Counted from the stretch's first letter, positions 1 to 9,716 are shown. The stretch: 54,129 nt of DNA from Halomonas campaniensis (GCF_014193375.1 NZ_JACHZF010000024.1:1-54129); one strand, 5' to 3'. Translations and numbers: made by a program. Notes: generated from the sequence alone by a model not told the origin.

Positions 1-66
1 CTCAGTGAGAGGGGCAACGAAGCGCCTTGCCATGGTTCCGTCCGTGTCAGTTATCCTACGCACATT

Positions 67-201
67 ATGCACGAAAACTTTCGGTTAGGCACTTACGTGA
101 CCCTGCCCACCCACCTGTTCGGCACCCTGAAGCGTCTGCTGGCCACCCGGGCGCTGGACCGGGTACTGCTGCGCTCGACCCGCGGCGAGCGACAACCCTG
201 A
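67..201 (+). CDS. possible 44-residue small protein (uncertain)
   Basis: A short open frame starts at ATG 67 and ends at TGA 199-201, before the large c-di-GMP gene. The frame stays open back to the left edge, so it could also be the tail of a longer gene cut by the window. The peptide is basic (about eight Arg/Lys), contains a Leu-rich central stretch and has codon use like its neighbours, but there is no clear ribosome binding site. I do not recognise a family. It could be a chance frame, which is common at this GC content. The remaining bases up to 331 show nothing else I can support. Confidence 0.25.
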   Translation: MHENFRLGTYVTLPTHLFGTLKRLLATRALDRVLLRSTRGERQP

Positions 202-331
202 GCGCCGGCGCAAGGAATGGCCCTGCCGCACTTGCCAAGTCGAGAAAAGCCACGCAGCATGGCCGCGCGGTTTCACCATGGCTGAACAGCTGAAACGGAC
301 AACAAGAGTACAAAGGGACCGAGACCCGCCC

Positions 332-3300
332 ATGGGACCCAGTCATCGCGATCTGTCGATCCAGGCCTGCCTGCTGATCCTGCTCGCCGGCAGCCTGCTG
401 ATGGGGCTTGCCGGGCTGCTCATCGAGCTTTTCCCCCGCTTCCCCCTGCCGCCCCAGTGGCGCCTGAGCTTCGACGGCTCACTCACCGTGCTGCTGATCG
501 GCGGCGGACTCACCGCCCTGGTGCGCGACCACCGCCCGGGGCGGCTGGCGTGCGTGGCGGCGATGGTGCTGTTCGGCGGCTACAACCTGATCCACAACCT
601 GCTGGCGGGACCGGACGACGGCGGGCTCTCCTGGCTGACCGGCCACCCTCGACTGGCCACCACGCCGGCCCTGCTGTTACTGCTGCTCGCCTTCAGCTGC
701 CTGGCCGGCCTGCACAGCCGCACCTGCCGCCGGATGCGTCGCCTGGTCGCCCTGCTGGCCATCGGCCTTGGCCTGATCGGCGTCATCGGCCACCTCTCGC
801 CCGAGGCCGGGGTGGTGCGGACCGCGGTCGGCGACGACTTCACCCTGCTCGGCGGGCTCTTCGCCATGGCGCTGGGCGTGGGGCTGCTGCTGATCGCCCG
901 GCGCAGCGACGGGCCGGTGCTCGACCTGCACCGCCCCGCGGTGGCGGTCGGGGTCGTCGGCATCTCGCTGAGCATCGGCATCTGGTTCCTGGGCAGCTGG
1001 ACCCAGCACCATGCCCGCGTGGCCGAGGCCGACAAGCTGGTCGGCAACCTGACCGCCAACATGGTGCAGATCGCCGACTCGCGCAGTCAGCTGATCCGGC
1101 GCATGGTCACCCGCTGGCAGGCCAGTGACGGGCTGCCCGCGCCTGCCGTGCGCCGGGAGGAGGCCCGCAGCTACTTCGCGGACGTACCGAGCCTCCAGGC
1201 CCTGGCCTTCCTGGATGGCGAAGCGCAGACCCGCTGGCGCCGGGGGCGCGACCCCGAGTCGCTGCTGTGGCTGATGGACCAGCTGGTCTCGCCGCAGACC
1301 CTCGGCTGGCTGCGGCGCACCCGGGCCCGTGCCCATGACATGGCCTGGTACTTTCCCGACCCCGACCGTCCCCAGCTGGCGCTGGTAGCCGTCGGCACCC
1401 TGGACAACCCTCGTCAGACCATGCTGGGGGTGATCGACCTGGCGGTGCTGATCCAGCGTGAATCGCGCCTGGATACCGGCAGCTTCCGGGTGGACTTTTC
1501 CCGAGACGGCCGACCGCTGGCCTCCCTGGCGGCCGACAGCGGAGAGGAGGAGGTCGCCTCGCGCCCCTTCGCCTCCGACACGGCCCGGCTGCCCAACGGA
1601 CCCGGCGTGACCGTATCGGCCCTGTCGGGGCCGATCTCGCTGGCCTCCCTGCAGGGCATGCTGCCGATCGCCGTGGGTCTGCTCGGCCTGCTCTTCTCCT
1701 ACCAGCTGATCATCGGCCGCTCCCTGGTGGCCTTCCGCGGCGAGCAGGCCCGGGCGTTGCGGCTCAGCGAGCAGCGCTTCCGTTCGCTGTTCACCCAGAA
1801 TCCCGATGCAGTGTTCGCCCTGGACACCGAGGGCACCTACCGCAGCATCAACCCGGTCACCGAGGCGATCACCGGTGCCCGGGAAGAGGAACTGCTCGGC
1901 CGCCACTTCCACGCCGTCATCACCGAGGCGGTCTCACCGCCCGGCGACGTCCAGGAGCTCGAGGCGGCCTTCCGCAGCGCCTCGGCCGGCCGCCCCCACG
2001 CCTTCGCCATGCGCTACCGCCGCCACGACGGCCCCCAGCAGCACCTGGAGGTCTCCTTCCTGCCGATCATGGTCAACGACCGGGTCGACGGGGTGTTCGG
2101 CATCGCCAAGGACGTCAGTCGACGGGTCGAGGCCGAGGAGCGACTGCGCATCCTGGAGCGCAGCCTGGAAGCCAGCAGCAACGCCGTGGTGATCAGCGAT
2201 GCCCGCCAGCCGGGGTTCCCGGCCATCTACGTCAACCCGGCCTTCTCCCGCATCACCGGCTACCTGGCCCAGGAGGTGCTGGGCAGGACCCCGAGCTTCC
2301 TGAGCGGCCCCGATACCGACCACCGGGACGTCGAGCGGATCCGCCAGGCCCTGACCCGTGGCGAGAGCCTGTCGATCACCCTGCGCTCCTATCGCCGCGA
2401 CGGCACGCCCTTCTGGAACCAGCTGTTCCTCTCGCCGGTGCGCGATGCCGACCAGCATGTCACCCACTTCGTGGGCATCATGAACGACATCTCCGAGCGC
2501 AAGGAGCAGGAGAACCAGCTCGCCTACCAGGCCACCCACGACGTGCTGACCGGCCTGGCCAACCGGGCGCTGTTCGGCGACCACCTGGCCCATGACGTGG
2601 CCCTGGCACGGCGCAACGGACAGACCCTCGCCGTGCTGTTCATCGACCTGGACGAGTTCAAGCCGATCAACGACACCCTGGGCCACAAGGTCGGCGACAA
2701 ACTGCTGGTCAGCGTGGCCCGGCGCCTCGCCCGGGGCCTGCGCCCCACCGATACCCTGGCGCGCTTCGGCGGCGACGAGTTCGTGCTGCTGCTGCCGGAC
2801 CTCGCCCACGCCGACGACGCCCAGGAGGTCGCCGAGCGGCTGCTGCTGGAGCTGACCCGCCCCCACAAGGTGGCAGGCCATGAGCTGCATATCTCCGCCA
2901 GCATCGGCATCGCCGTGAACGACGATGACCAGGAGGACCCCGAGAAGCTGCTGCAGCATGCCGACATGGCCATGTACAAGGCCAAGCAGCAGGGCCGCAA
3001 CGCCTTCCAGGTCTACACCGGCGACCTCGACAGCAAGCTCTCCCAGCGGGTGACGCTGCGCAACGAGCTCCAGGAGGCGATCGACCGCGACCAGCTGGTG
3101 CTCCACTACCAGCCGCTGCTCGATGCCCACGGCCGGGTCGACGGGCTCGAGGCCCTGGTGCGCTGGCGTCATCCCACCAAGGGGTTCATCTCTCCCGCCG
3201 AGTTCATCCCCGTCTCCGAGGAGACCGGCCAGATCATCCCCCTCAGCCGCTGGGTGATGGAGCGCGCCTGCCGCGATGCCCTGGGACTGGTGCACGACGG

Positions 3301-3829
3301 CCTGCTGAAGGGACGCATGGCCATCAACCTCTCCCCCATGCAATTCCACCGCCCCAGCTTCCTCGCCACCCTGCGCGGCGTGCTGGAGGAGACCCGGCTG
3401 CCGACCCGCCACCTGGAGCTGGAGCTGACCGAGGGCATCCTGATGAAGGACACCGACGGCGCCATCGACATCCTGAATGCGCTGGCCGGCATGGGCATCA
3501 GCACCGCCATCGACGACTTCGGCACCGGCTTCTCGAGCCTCGGCTACCTGCGCACCCTGCCGATCGACAAGATCAAGATCGACCGCAGCTTCGTGAAGGA
3601 TGTCACCGCCAGCGACAAGGACGCCGCCATCTGCCAGGGGGTGATCACCCTGGCCCGCGAGCTCGACCTCGCGGTGGTGGCCGAGGGGATCGAGACCCGC
3701 GAGCAGTTCGAGTACCTGAGGGCGCATGGCTGCGAGGTCTTCCAGGGCTTCCTGTTCGCCCGGCCCATGCCGCTGGAAGCGCTGACCGAGTGGCTCAGGG
3801 CCCACCGCCAGGTCCAGCGACGCTCCTGA
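332..3829 (+). CDS. membrane-bound PAS-PAS-GGDEF-EAL c-di-GMP signalling protein
   Basis: Predicted inner-membrane sensor that makes and/or breaks cyclic di-GMP. Numbering from ATG 332 (1165 aa): hydrophobic helices to about residue 230, an extracytoplasmic sensing segment to about 450 closed by another helix, PAS domains at about 476-600 and 603-730, GGDEF at about 736-900 and EAL at about 907-1160. The GGDEF motif is intact and preceded by an RPTD inhibitory (I-site) motif at the usual five-residue spacing. The EAL domain keeps EALVRW, the DDFGTGFSSL loop and the VVAEGIE motif, so phosphodiesterase activity is likely. An in-frame ATG at 278 would add 18 polar residues but has no visible ribosome binding site; ATG 332 follows a weak purine tract and sits just before the first membrane helix. 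The actual signal sensed is unknown. Confidence 0.93.
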   Translation: MGPSHRDLSIQACLLILLAGSLLMGLAGLLIELFPRFPLPPQWRLSFDGSLTVLLIGGGLTALVRDHRPGRLACVAAMVLFGGYNLIHNLLAGPDDGGLSWLTGHPRLATTPALLLLLLAFSCLAGLHSRTCRRMRRLVALLAIGLGLIGVIGHLSPEAGVVRTAVGDDFTLLGGLFAMALGVGLLLIARRSDGPVLDLHRPAVAVGVVGISLSIGIWFLGSWTQHHARVAEADKLVGNLTANMVQIADSRSQLIRRMVTRWQASDGLPAPAVRREEARSYFADVPSLQALAFLDGEAQTRWRRGRDPESLLWLMDQLVSPQTLGWLRRTRARAHDMAWYFPDPDRPQLALVAVGTLDNPRQTMLGVIDLAVLIQRESRLDTGSFRVDFSRDGRPLASLAADSGEEEVASRPFASDTARLPNGPGVTVSALSGPISLASLQGMLPIAVGLLGLLFSYQLIIGRSLVAFRGEQARALRLSEQRFRSLFTQNPDAVFALDTEGTYRSINPVTEAITGAREEELLGRHFHAVITEAVSPPGDVQELEAAFRSASAGRPHAFAMRYRRHDGPQQHLEVSFLPIMVNDRVDGVFGIAKDVSRRVEAEERLRILERSLEASSNAVVISDARQPGFPAIYVNPAFSRITGYLAQEVLGRTPSFLSGPDTDHRDVERIRQALTRGESLSITLRSYRRDGTPFWNQLFLSPVRDADQHVTHFVGIMNDISERKEQENQLAYQATHDVLTGLANRALFGDHLAHDVALARRNGQTLAVLFIDLDEFKPINDTLGHKVGDKLLVSVARRLARGLRPTDTLARFGGDEFVLLLPDLAHADDAQEVAERLLLELTRPHKVAGHELHISASIGIAVNDDDQEDPEKLLQHADMAMYKAKQQGRNAFQVYTGDLDSKLSQRVTLRNELQEAIDRDQLVLHYQPLLDAHGRVDGLEALVRWRHPTKGFISPAEFIPVSEETGQIIPLSRWVMERACRDALGLVHDGLLKGRMAINLSPMQFHRPSFLATLRGVLEETRLPTRHLELELTEGILMKDTDGAIDILNALAGMGISTAIDDFGTGFSSLGYLRTLPIDKIKIDRSFVKDVTASDKDAAICQGVITLARELDLAVVAEGIETREQFEYLRAHGCEVFQGFLFARPMPLEALTEWLRAHRQVQRRS

Positions 3830-3918
3830 CGCCGGAACAGCCGCCGGGCCGGTGCCCCGCCTGCGGCGGCCTGCCCGACACGAAGGCTCCCGGGCGCTCC
3901 TCCCGGTGGGCGCACCTG

Positions 3919-3927
3919 TGGTATAAC
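3919..3927 (+). promoter_or_regulatory. candidate extended -10 promoter
   Basis: TGGTATAAC gives a TGn extended -10 with a good TATAAC hexamer, 43 bases before the ATG of the following small gene. There is no convincing -35 element, as is usual for extended -10 promoters. A GGGAGG ribosome binding site lies just before the ATG. Confidence 0.4.
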
Positions 3928-3970
3928 CCGCCTCGCAACGGACACAAACGGCTGACCCAGGGAGGATGCC

Positions 3971-4288
3971 ATGGGCCGTCTCTTCTCGCTGATCGTGATC
4001 ACAGGCCTGCTCTACGGCGGGCTCTACTTCTACTACGGCGTTTCCGTGAAGCAGGCCATCGAGCAGCAGCTCGACGCCCGGGGGCTGACGGCGCTGGAGG
4101 TGGAGCGTGTGGACTACGGCCCGCTCGCTCCGGCCAGCACCGACACCCGGGTCTCCGCCACGGTTCTCTACCGCGGCGCCGAGGCCACCCTGGACATCCG
4201 CGTGATCGGTCACCCGATCTTCTCGGACGAGATCCGCCTGGAGCTCGACGGCCTGCAGGCCCTGCGGCTGACCATCGGCGGTGGCTGA
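3971..4288 (+). CDS. small membrane-anchored protein of unknown function
   Basis: 105 aa. An N-terminal hydrophobic segment (about residues 4-22, ending in Tyr-rich GLYFYYG) looks like an uncleaved membrane anchor or signal anchor. The rest is a soluble, acidic-basic mixed domain of about 80 residues, presumably periplasmic. The start at ATG 3971 has a GGGAGG ribosome binding site five bases upstream. I do not recognise the family. It lies alone between the c-di-GMP protein and ppiC on the same strand, with its own likely promoter. Confidence 0.7.
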   Translation: MGRLFSLIVITGLLYGGLYFYYGVSVKQAIEQQLDARGLTALEVERVDYGPLAPASTDTRVSATVLYRGAEATLDIRVIGHPIFSDEIRLELDGLQALRLTIGGG

Positions 4289-4373
4289 AACCTGCCGACG
4301 TGACGTGCTAATCTCGCCGGTGCATCGCCGGCAGGCTTGCCGGCCCCATGAGCCAATCGTTCAGGAGACTCCC

Positions 4374-4652
4374 ATGGCCAGGGCAACCGCGCGTCATATT
4401 CTGGTGGACAGCAAGGAAAAGTGTGAGGCCCTCAAGGCCGAGATCGAGGGTGGCCGCGACTTCGCCGAGGTCGCCCGGCAGAGCTCCACCTGCCCCTCCG
4501 GCCGCCAGGGCGGCGACCTGGGCAGCTTCGGCCCGGGCCAGATGGTCCGCGAGTTCGACGAGGTGGTGTTCTCCGGCGAGCTGAACAAGGTCCACGGCCC
4601 GGTGAAGACCCAGTTCGGCTACCACCTGCTGGAGATCACCAGCCGCAGCTGA
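4374..4652 (+). CDS. ppiC: parvulin-type peptidyl-prolyl cis-trans isomerase
   Basis: A 92-residue single-domain rotamase of the PpiC class, matching the length of the E. coli protein (93 aa). It has no signal peptide, so it acts in the cytoplasm, catalysing cis-trans isomerisation of Xaa-Pro bonds. Family hallmarks are visible: an N-terminal ARHILV strand, the CPSGRQGGDLG loop, GQMVREFDEVVF, and the C-terminal TQFGYHLLEI. The frame is open further upstream to 4281, but ATG 4374 follows a TCAGGAG ribosome binding site and matches the family's N-terminus. A strong intrinsic terminator follows 21 bases after the stop codon, so this is probably a single-gene unit. Confidence 0.95.
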   Translation: MARATARHILVDSKEKCEALKAEIEGGRDFAEVARQSSTCPSGRQGGDLGSFGPGQMVREFDEVVFSGELNKVHGPVKTQFGYHLLEITSRS

Positions 4653-4673
4653 TCGCCCTTCGCGCCGATCCAG

Positions 4674-4704
4674 GCCGCGCCGGGTAACCCGGCGCGGCTT
4701 TTTT
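4674..4704 (+). terminator. rho-independent terminator after ppiC
   Basis: A 10-bp perfect GC stem (GCCGCGCCGG / CCGGCGCGGC, loop GTAAC) is followed by six T residues. It ends the ppiC transcript and insulates the following DUF6494-ABC unit. Confidence 0.92.
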
Positions 4705-4705
4705 C

Positions 4706-4726
4706 TTGTACAACCCCTGTATCATT
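4706..4726 (+). promoter_or_regulatory. candidate operator shared with the ABC1 kinase gene
   Basis: TTGTACAAC-CCCTGTATCATT matches 17 of 21 positions with the minus-strand sequence at 37983-37963, upstream of the ABC1/UbiB-like gene. The core is an imperfect dyad, TACAA-N3-CTGTA. It lies about 55 bases before the DUF6494 gene, and its TATCAT half could double as a -10 element. The regulator is unknown. Confidence 0.45.
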
Positions 4727-4781
4727 CGACGAGTCGCGCTAGGATGGTGGGCATCATCGATCACGCCAGGAGACGGACAGG

Positions 4782-4980
4782 ATGAACGACGAGGCCTTTC
4801 AGAAGAGTATCCGCAAGCTGCTCAAGACCGTGGGCGTCACCACCCAGCAGGAGATCGAGAAGGCGGTGCAGCTGGCGCTGGAGGAGGGCCGCCTGAAGGG
4901 GGACGAGGCGCTGCCGGCCAGCGTCCGGGTGCAGATTACCGCCCTCGACCTCAACCTCACCTTCGAGGAGGACATCACCC

Positions 4981-4988
<8 letters not shown>
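4782..4988 (+). CDS. DUF6494-type small protein, coupled to ABC exporter
   Basis: 68 aa, no membrane segment. The sequence is mostly helical with a [20 protein letters not shown] segment near the N-terminus, which I associate with the uncharacterised DUF6494 family. Function is unknown. ATG 4782 has an AGGAG ribosome binding site. Its last eight bases overlap the TTG start of the ABC ATPase, and the ATPase ribosome binding site (GAGGAGG, 4964-4971) lies inside this gene, so the two should be translationally coupled. Position immediately behind a candidate operator suggests it is the first gene of the exporter operon. Confidence 0.85.
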
Positions 4989-5918
<930 letters not shown>

Positions 5919-5922
<4 letters not shown>

Positions 5923-6680
5923 ACCTTCAGTCAGTGAAGACCCTCTACCTGGCCGAGATGGCCCGCAGCCTGCGCACCGTGCTGCAGAGCATCGTCTCGC
6001 CGGTGATCTCCACCTCGCTCTACTTCGTGGTGTTCGGCGCGGCCATCGGCACGCGGATCAGCGAGGTGAACGGTGTGAGCTACGGCGCCTTCATCGTGCC
6101 CGGCCTGATTATGCTGATGCTGCTGACCCAGAGCGTCTCCAACGCCTCCTTCGGGATCTTCTTCCCGCGCTTCTCGGGCTCGATCTACGAGATCCTCTCG
6201 GCGCCGATCTCCTACTGGGAGATCGTGATCGGCTACGTGGGCGCGGCGGCCACCAAGTCGGTGGTGCTGGGGCTGATCGTGCTGGCCACCGCGCGGCTGT
6301 TCGTGCCCTACTCCATCGCGCATCCGCTGATGATGGTAGTGTTCCTGCTGCTCACCGCGGTGACCTTCAGCCTGCTGGGGTTCATCATCGGCATCTGGGC
6401 CGACGGCTTCGAGAAGCTGCAGCTGGTGCCGCTGCTGGTGATCACCCCGCTCACCTTCCTGGGCGGCACCTTCTACTCCATCGACATGCTGCCGCCCTTC
6501 TGGCAGGCGGTGACCCTGGCCAACCCGGTGGTCTACCTGGTGAGCGGCTTCCGCTGGAGCTTCTACGGCATCAGCGACGTCAGCCCGGTGGTCAGCCTGG
6601 GCATGATCCTGCTGTTCCTGACCGCCGCCCTGGTGGTGGTGGAGCGGATCTTCCGCACGGGGTACCGGCTCAAGCCCTGA
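5919..6680 (+). CDS. ABC-2 type transporter, permease protein
   Basis: 253 aa permease with about six membrane helices, partner of the preceding ATPase. It has the ABC-2 family look: an N-terminal cytoplasmic stretch, a first helix around [19 protein letters not shown], and the C-terminal [20 protein letters not shown] region followed by [12 protein letters not shown]. The ATG at 5919 overlaps the ATPase stop codon (ATGA), so stoichiometric expression is expected. The operon seems to end here; 66 bases separate it from yejK, with no hairpin-T-tract terminator that I can see. Confidence 0.93.
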
Positions 6681-6746
6681 CCGGGTATCGACGCGCGGGC
6701 CGGCCGGGTATCATCGCCGCCCTCGACCACTATCGCGGGAGGCCCC

Positions 6747-7772
6747 ATGCCGATCCTCAACGCCATCGTTCATCGCATCGAGAAGCCCGGTGATGGCCCG
6801 GCCAGGCTGGTTGCCGCCGAGGCGACGCTCCCCCCGTCAGCCACCCTGGATGCCCTGCTCGAGGGGCTCAACAAGGCCTACCACGGCAAGACCAAGGCGT
6901 GGGGCCACTTCCCTGACGCTGAAGGGAGCACCGAGGGAGCCGCTCCGGGCAGCGAGCCGGCCTCACCGCTGGCCGGAGAGCTGGCCGACTACCTGGCCGA
7001 TGGCCGCGATTTCGTGGCCCTGACCCGCGCCATCGCCGAGCGCCTGACCGCCCTGCTCGACGCCCACCTGTCGGTGTCCGGTGACCTGGTCGTGCTGGAG
7101 ACCCGATTCGGTGATGGGCACTTCCTGAGCCTGGCGCTACTCCACCACCGCGAGGGCTTCGCGGTGGACCCGCAGCTGGCCCTGGTGCCGGCCCCCCAGC
7201 TCAACCTGGTCCAGATGAGCCTGGCGGCGCGCATCGACCTCGCCCAGTGGCAGGCCGGCGACTCGCGGCAGTACCTCTCCTGGACCCGGGACCGGGGCGG
7301 CAAGGCCCTGGCCGAGGGCTTCGCCGCCCTGCTCGGCGCCGTGGAGGGCGTGGATGCCTCCGGCGAGACGCGCACCCTGCTCAGGGCGTTCAGCGATTAT
7401 GTCGAGAAGGAGGACCTGCCCGAAGAGGCGAGCCGCGAGAAGACCGATGCCCTGATCGGCTACGCCAGCGACCAGGCCAGCCGCGGCGAGCCGATGACGC
7501 TGGAGGAGCTCTCGGAGGTGCTCGACGAACAGCAGCCCAGGGCCTTCTATGACCATATCCGCAACGCCGACTACGGCCTCTCCCCGGAGATCCCGCCTGA
7601 CCGCAGGACCCTCAACCAGTTTCGCCGCTTCACCGGCCGCGCCGGCGGGGTATCGATCAGCTTCGACTCCCACCTGCTGGGTTCCAGCGTGGAGTATGAC
7701 GAAGCCTCCGACCGTCTCATCATCAAGCAGGTACCCAAGCAGCTGAAAGAACAGCTCAAAGCAAAGAACTGA
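6747..7772 (+). CDS. yejK: nucleoid-associated protein YejK (NdpA family)
   Basis: 341 aa, close to the 335 aa of E. coli YejK. The N-terminus (MPILNAIVHRIEK), the LNKAYHGKTKAWGHF segment and the C-terminal FTGRAGGVSISFDSHLLG region are characteristic of the 37-kDa nucleoid-associated family. The protein binds DNA and co-localises with the nucleoid; its exact role is poorly defined. A GGGAGG ribosome binding site precedes ATG 6747. A short extra segment around residues 55-70 (rich in Glu, Gly and Ala) looks like a lineage insertion. Confidence 0.92.
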   Translation: MPILNAIVHRIEKPGDGPARLVAAEATLPPSATLDALLEGLNKAYHGKTKAWGHFPDAEGSTEGAAPGSEPASPLAGELADYLADGRDFVALTRAIAERLTALLDAHLSVSGDLVVLETRFGDGHFLSLALLHHREGFAVDPQLALVPAPQLNLVQMSLAARIDLAQWQAGDSRQYLSWTRDRGGKALAEGFAALLGAVEGVDASGETRTLLRAFSDYVEKEDLPEEASREKTDALIGYASDQASRGEPMTLEELSEVLDEQQPRAFYDHIRNADYGLSPEIPPDRRTLNQFRRFTGRAGGVSISFDSHLLGSSVEYDEASDRLIIKQVPKQLKEQLKAKN

Positions 7773-7830
7773 TCCCGCGAGGATGAGATCAATAAGACTA
7801 ACAGTCTGATTATCAAGGCCAACCTGATGA

Positions 7831-7848
7831 TGTAAGCATTGGCTTACA
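7831..7848. promoter_or_regulatory. 18-bp perfect palindrome, candidate operator
   Basis: TGTAAGC-ATTG-GCTTACA is a perfect 7-bp inverted repeat with a 4-base centre. No T-tract follows, so it is not a terminator. It lies in an unusually AT-rich pocket between yejK and the diguanylate cyclase, about 185 bases before that gene's likely start. The binding protein is unknown. Confidence 0.45.
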
Positions 7849-8032
7849 GGAAATGTACGCCAGGTGGGACAGTATCTTGAAGCCTCTGGCATACCACCCG
7901 ATTCGGGGCCAAGCTTGCTCGGTACTTCACCATTGCCTGGCCGGTCAGGTCCGACCAGGCATCCGGGAATCTACGACTCGCAGGAGGCACCACGCTGAAA
8001 CCAGCCTGGTGTCCCCCTCCAGGATGTCCGGT

Positions 8033-9364
8033 ATGAGAGCCGAGCCACGGGATGGTCCAGAGCTGAACTGGCAGGCCGAGTTTCGCGACTCGGCGATGGA
8101 GGCCCTGTTCCAGCGCACCCTGACGAGCTACCACGCCTGCCAGCTGCGTGTGGCGCTGTTCGTGATCGCCGGGCTCTTCCTGGCCTTCGCCCTGGCAGAC
8201 TACACCGTGCTCGGCGCCGGCCAGCCCTTCCTGACCCTGCTGGCCATGCGGCTCCTGGTCGTGCTCACCTGCCTGCTGCTGGGCCTGGCCATCTGGCGCC
8301 GGCCGGCGGTGGCGCACTGGCCACTGCCCATCAACCTGGCCTGCCTGCTGGGCATCTCCGGCCTGCTCATGACCATTCCCCTGCGCCCCGCCGGCGACGG
8401 CATCCATATCGCCTCGGTGGTCGCCGCCAGCATGGCGCTCTACCTGTTCATTCCCAACCGTATCCAGTGGATGCTGGCTGCCAACGCCTACCTCCTGCTG
8501 GGCTTTCTGGTCGCCGTCAGGCTCTGGGCGCCGCTGCAGCCCGGGTTGCTGTTGACCAGCCTGCTGCTGCTCGGCTTCGTCAACCTGCTGGGCTGGATGA
8601 CCATCTCGCGGATCAAGCGGCTCAAGCGCGAGCAGTTTGCCCTGCTGCTGGAGGAACGCTCGGCGAATCGCCGCCTCAAGGAGGAGATCCGCGAGCGCGA
8701 GGAGCTGGAGGCACGGCTGCGTCACATGGCCTGCACCGACGGCCTGACCGGCATCGCCAACCGCCGGCATTTCTTCGAGCTGGCCGAACAGGAGCTTCGG
8801 CGCGCCCGCCGTGACGGGACGCCGCTGGCGCTGTGCATGGTCGACGTGGACCTCTTCAAGCGGCTCAATGATCGCCACGGCCATGCGGTGGGCGATCTGG
8901 TGCTGTCCACCGTGGCCGGCTGCTGCCAGGCGGTGCTGCGGGATTCCGACGTGCTGGGGCGCTATGGCGGGGAGGAGTTCGTGATCGCCCTGCCGCTGGC
9001 CGACCTCGGCACGGCCGCCGCCATCGCCGAGCGGCTCCGCGAGAAGGTCAGCGCCCTGAGGCTACCAATGCTCGGCGACACGACGCCATTGACCGTCACC
9101 GTGGGCATCAGCCGGCTCGAGGAGGGCGAATCGCGACTGGACCCGACCCTGCTGCGCGCCGACCGGGCCCTCTACGAGGGCAAGGCACGCGGCCGCAACT
9201 GCGTGGTGGTGGCCAGCCGGCCGGCGCCGGAGATCGGTGACTCGGAGGAACGGCCACGCTGGGCCTACGGCAAGTTGACTAGAGCAGATACGAACGCAAC
9301 CACGCCCGCAGCTGCGGCCCTTGCAGCACTCCCGGCTGACGAGCCAGCTCCTGGCCATTCCTGA
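8033..9364 (+). CDS. membrane-bound diguanylate cyclase (GGDEF)
   Basis: 443 aa from ATG 8033. About six hydrophobic helices occupy residues 35-190 (a MASE-like membrane sensor), followed by a short coiled linker rich in Arg/Glu and a GGDEF domain from about residue 230. The active-site motif is GGEEF, preceded by an RDSD I-site at the canonical spacing, so it should synthesise c-di-GMP and be product-inhibited. The frame is open back to 7853, but AGGA eight bases before ATG 8033 makes that the best start; ATG 8024 is the alternative. The last 29 codons lie beyond the GGDEF fold and run antisense to the 3' end of trxC, an 86-bp convergent overlap. Confidence 0.9.
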   Translation: MRAEPRDGPELNWQAEFRDSAMEALFQRTLTSYHACQLRVALFVIAGLFLAFALADYTVLGAGQPFLTLLAMRLLVVLTCLLLGLAIWRRPAVAHWPLPINLACLLGISGLLMTIPLRPAGDGIHIASVVAASMALYLFIPNRIQWMLAANAYLLLGFLVAVRLWAPLQPGLLLTSLLLLGFVNLLGWMTISRIKRLKREQFALLLEERSANRRLKEEIREREELEARLRHMACTDGLTGIANRRHFFELAEQELRRARRDGTPLALCMVDVDLFKRLNDRHGHAVGDLVLSTVAGCCQAVLRDSDVLGRYGGEEFVIALPLADLGTAAAIAERLREKVSALRLPMLGDTTPLTVTVGISRLEEGESRLDPTLLRADRALYEGKARGRNCVVVASRPAPEIGDSEERPRWAYGKLTRADTNATTPAAAALAALPADEPAPGHS

Positions 9365-9716
9365 ACACGATCAGGGTGGGAATGCTGCGGATGCCGTACC
9401 GCCCCGCCAGCGCCGATTCCGCCTCGGTATCGAGCTTGGCGAAGCGCAGCCGTGGTTCGAGCTCGCGAGCCGCCTCGGCGAAGATCGGCGCCATCATCTT
9501 GCAGGGGCCGCACCAGCCAGCCCAGAAGTCCACCACCACCGGCAACTCGCTGCGCTCCACCAGGGGGCGGAAGTTGGCCGAGGTCAGCGCCACCGGCTCA
9601 CCGGTGAACAGCGCCTGCTTGCACTTGCCGCACTTCGGCCCGTCGTTCAGGCGCGCCTGACTGACGCGGTTGAGGGCGCCGCAATGCGGGCAGCCGAGGG
9701 TCAGGGAGTCGGACAT
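9279..9716 (-). CDS. trxC: thioredoxin 2 (zinc-binding)
   Basis: 145 aa. An N-terminal zinc ribbon (Cys9, Cys12, Cys29, Cys32) is followed by a thioredoxin fold with the active-site motif WCGPC (Cys69 and Cys72) and the cis-Pro segment IRSIPTLIVF. This arrangement is specific to TrxC, a cytoplasmic disulfide reductase usually induced by oxidative stress in enterobacteria. Length matches the family (139-150 aa). It converges on the diguanylate cyclase gene with an 86-bp overlap, and its upstream side faces the ABC exporter gene at 9873, so the 9717-9872 gap should hold divergent promoters. Confidence 0.95.
   Translation of the reverse strand: MSDSLTLGCPHCGALNRVSQARLNDGPKCGKCKQALFTGEPVALTSANFRPLVERSELPVVVDFWAGWCGPCKMMAPIFAEAARELEPRLRFAKLDTEAESALAGRYGIRSIPTLIVFRNGQELARQPGVLQGPQLRAWLRSYLL

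Noticed and set aside
1934..4213. A 759-codon open frame on the minus strand
   Set aside because: Opposite the GGDEF-EAL region; no motif, shadow composition.
4684..4692. GGGTAACCC palindrome as an operator
   Set aside because: It is the inner part of the ppiC terminator hairpin.
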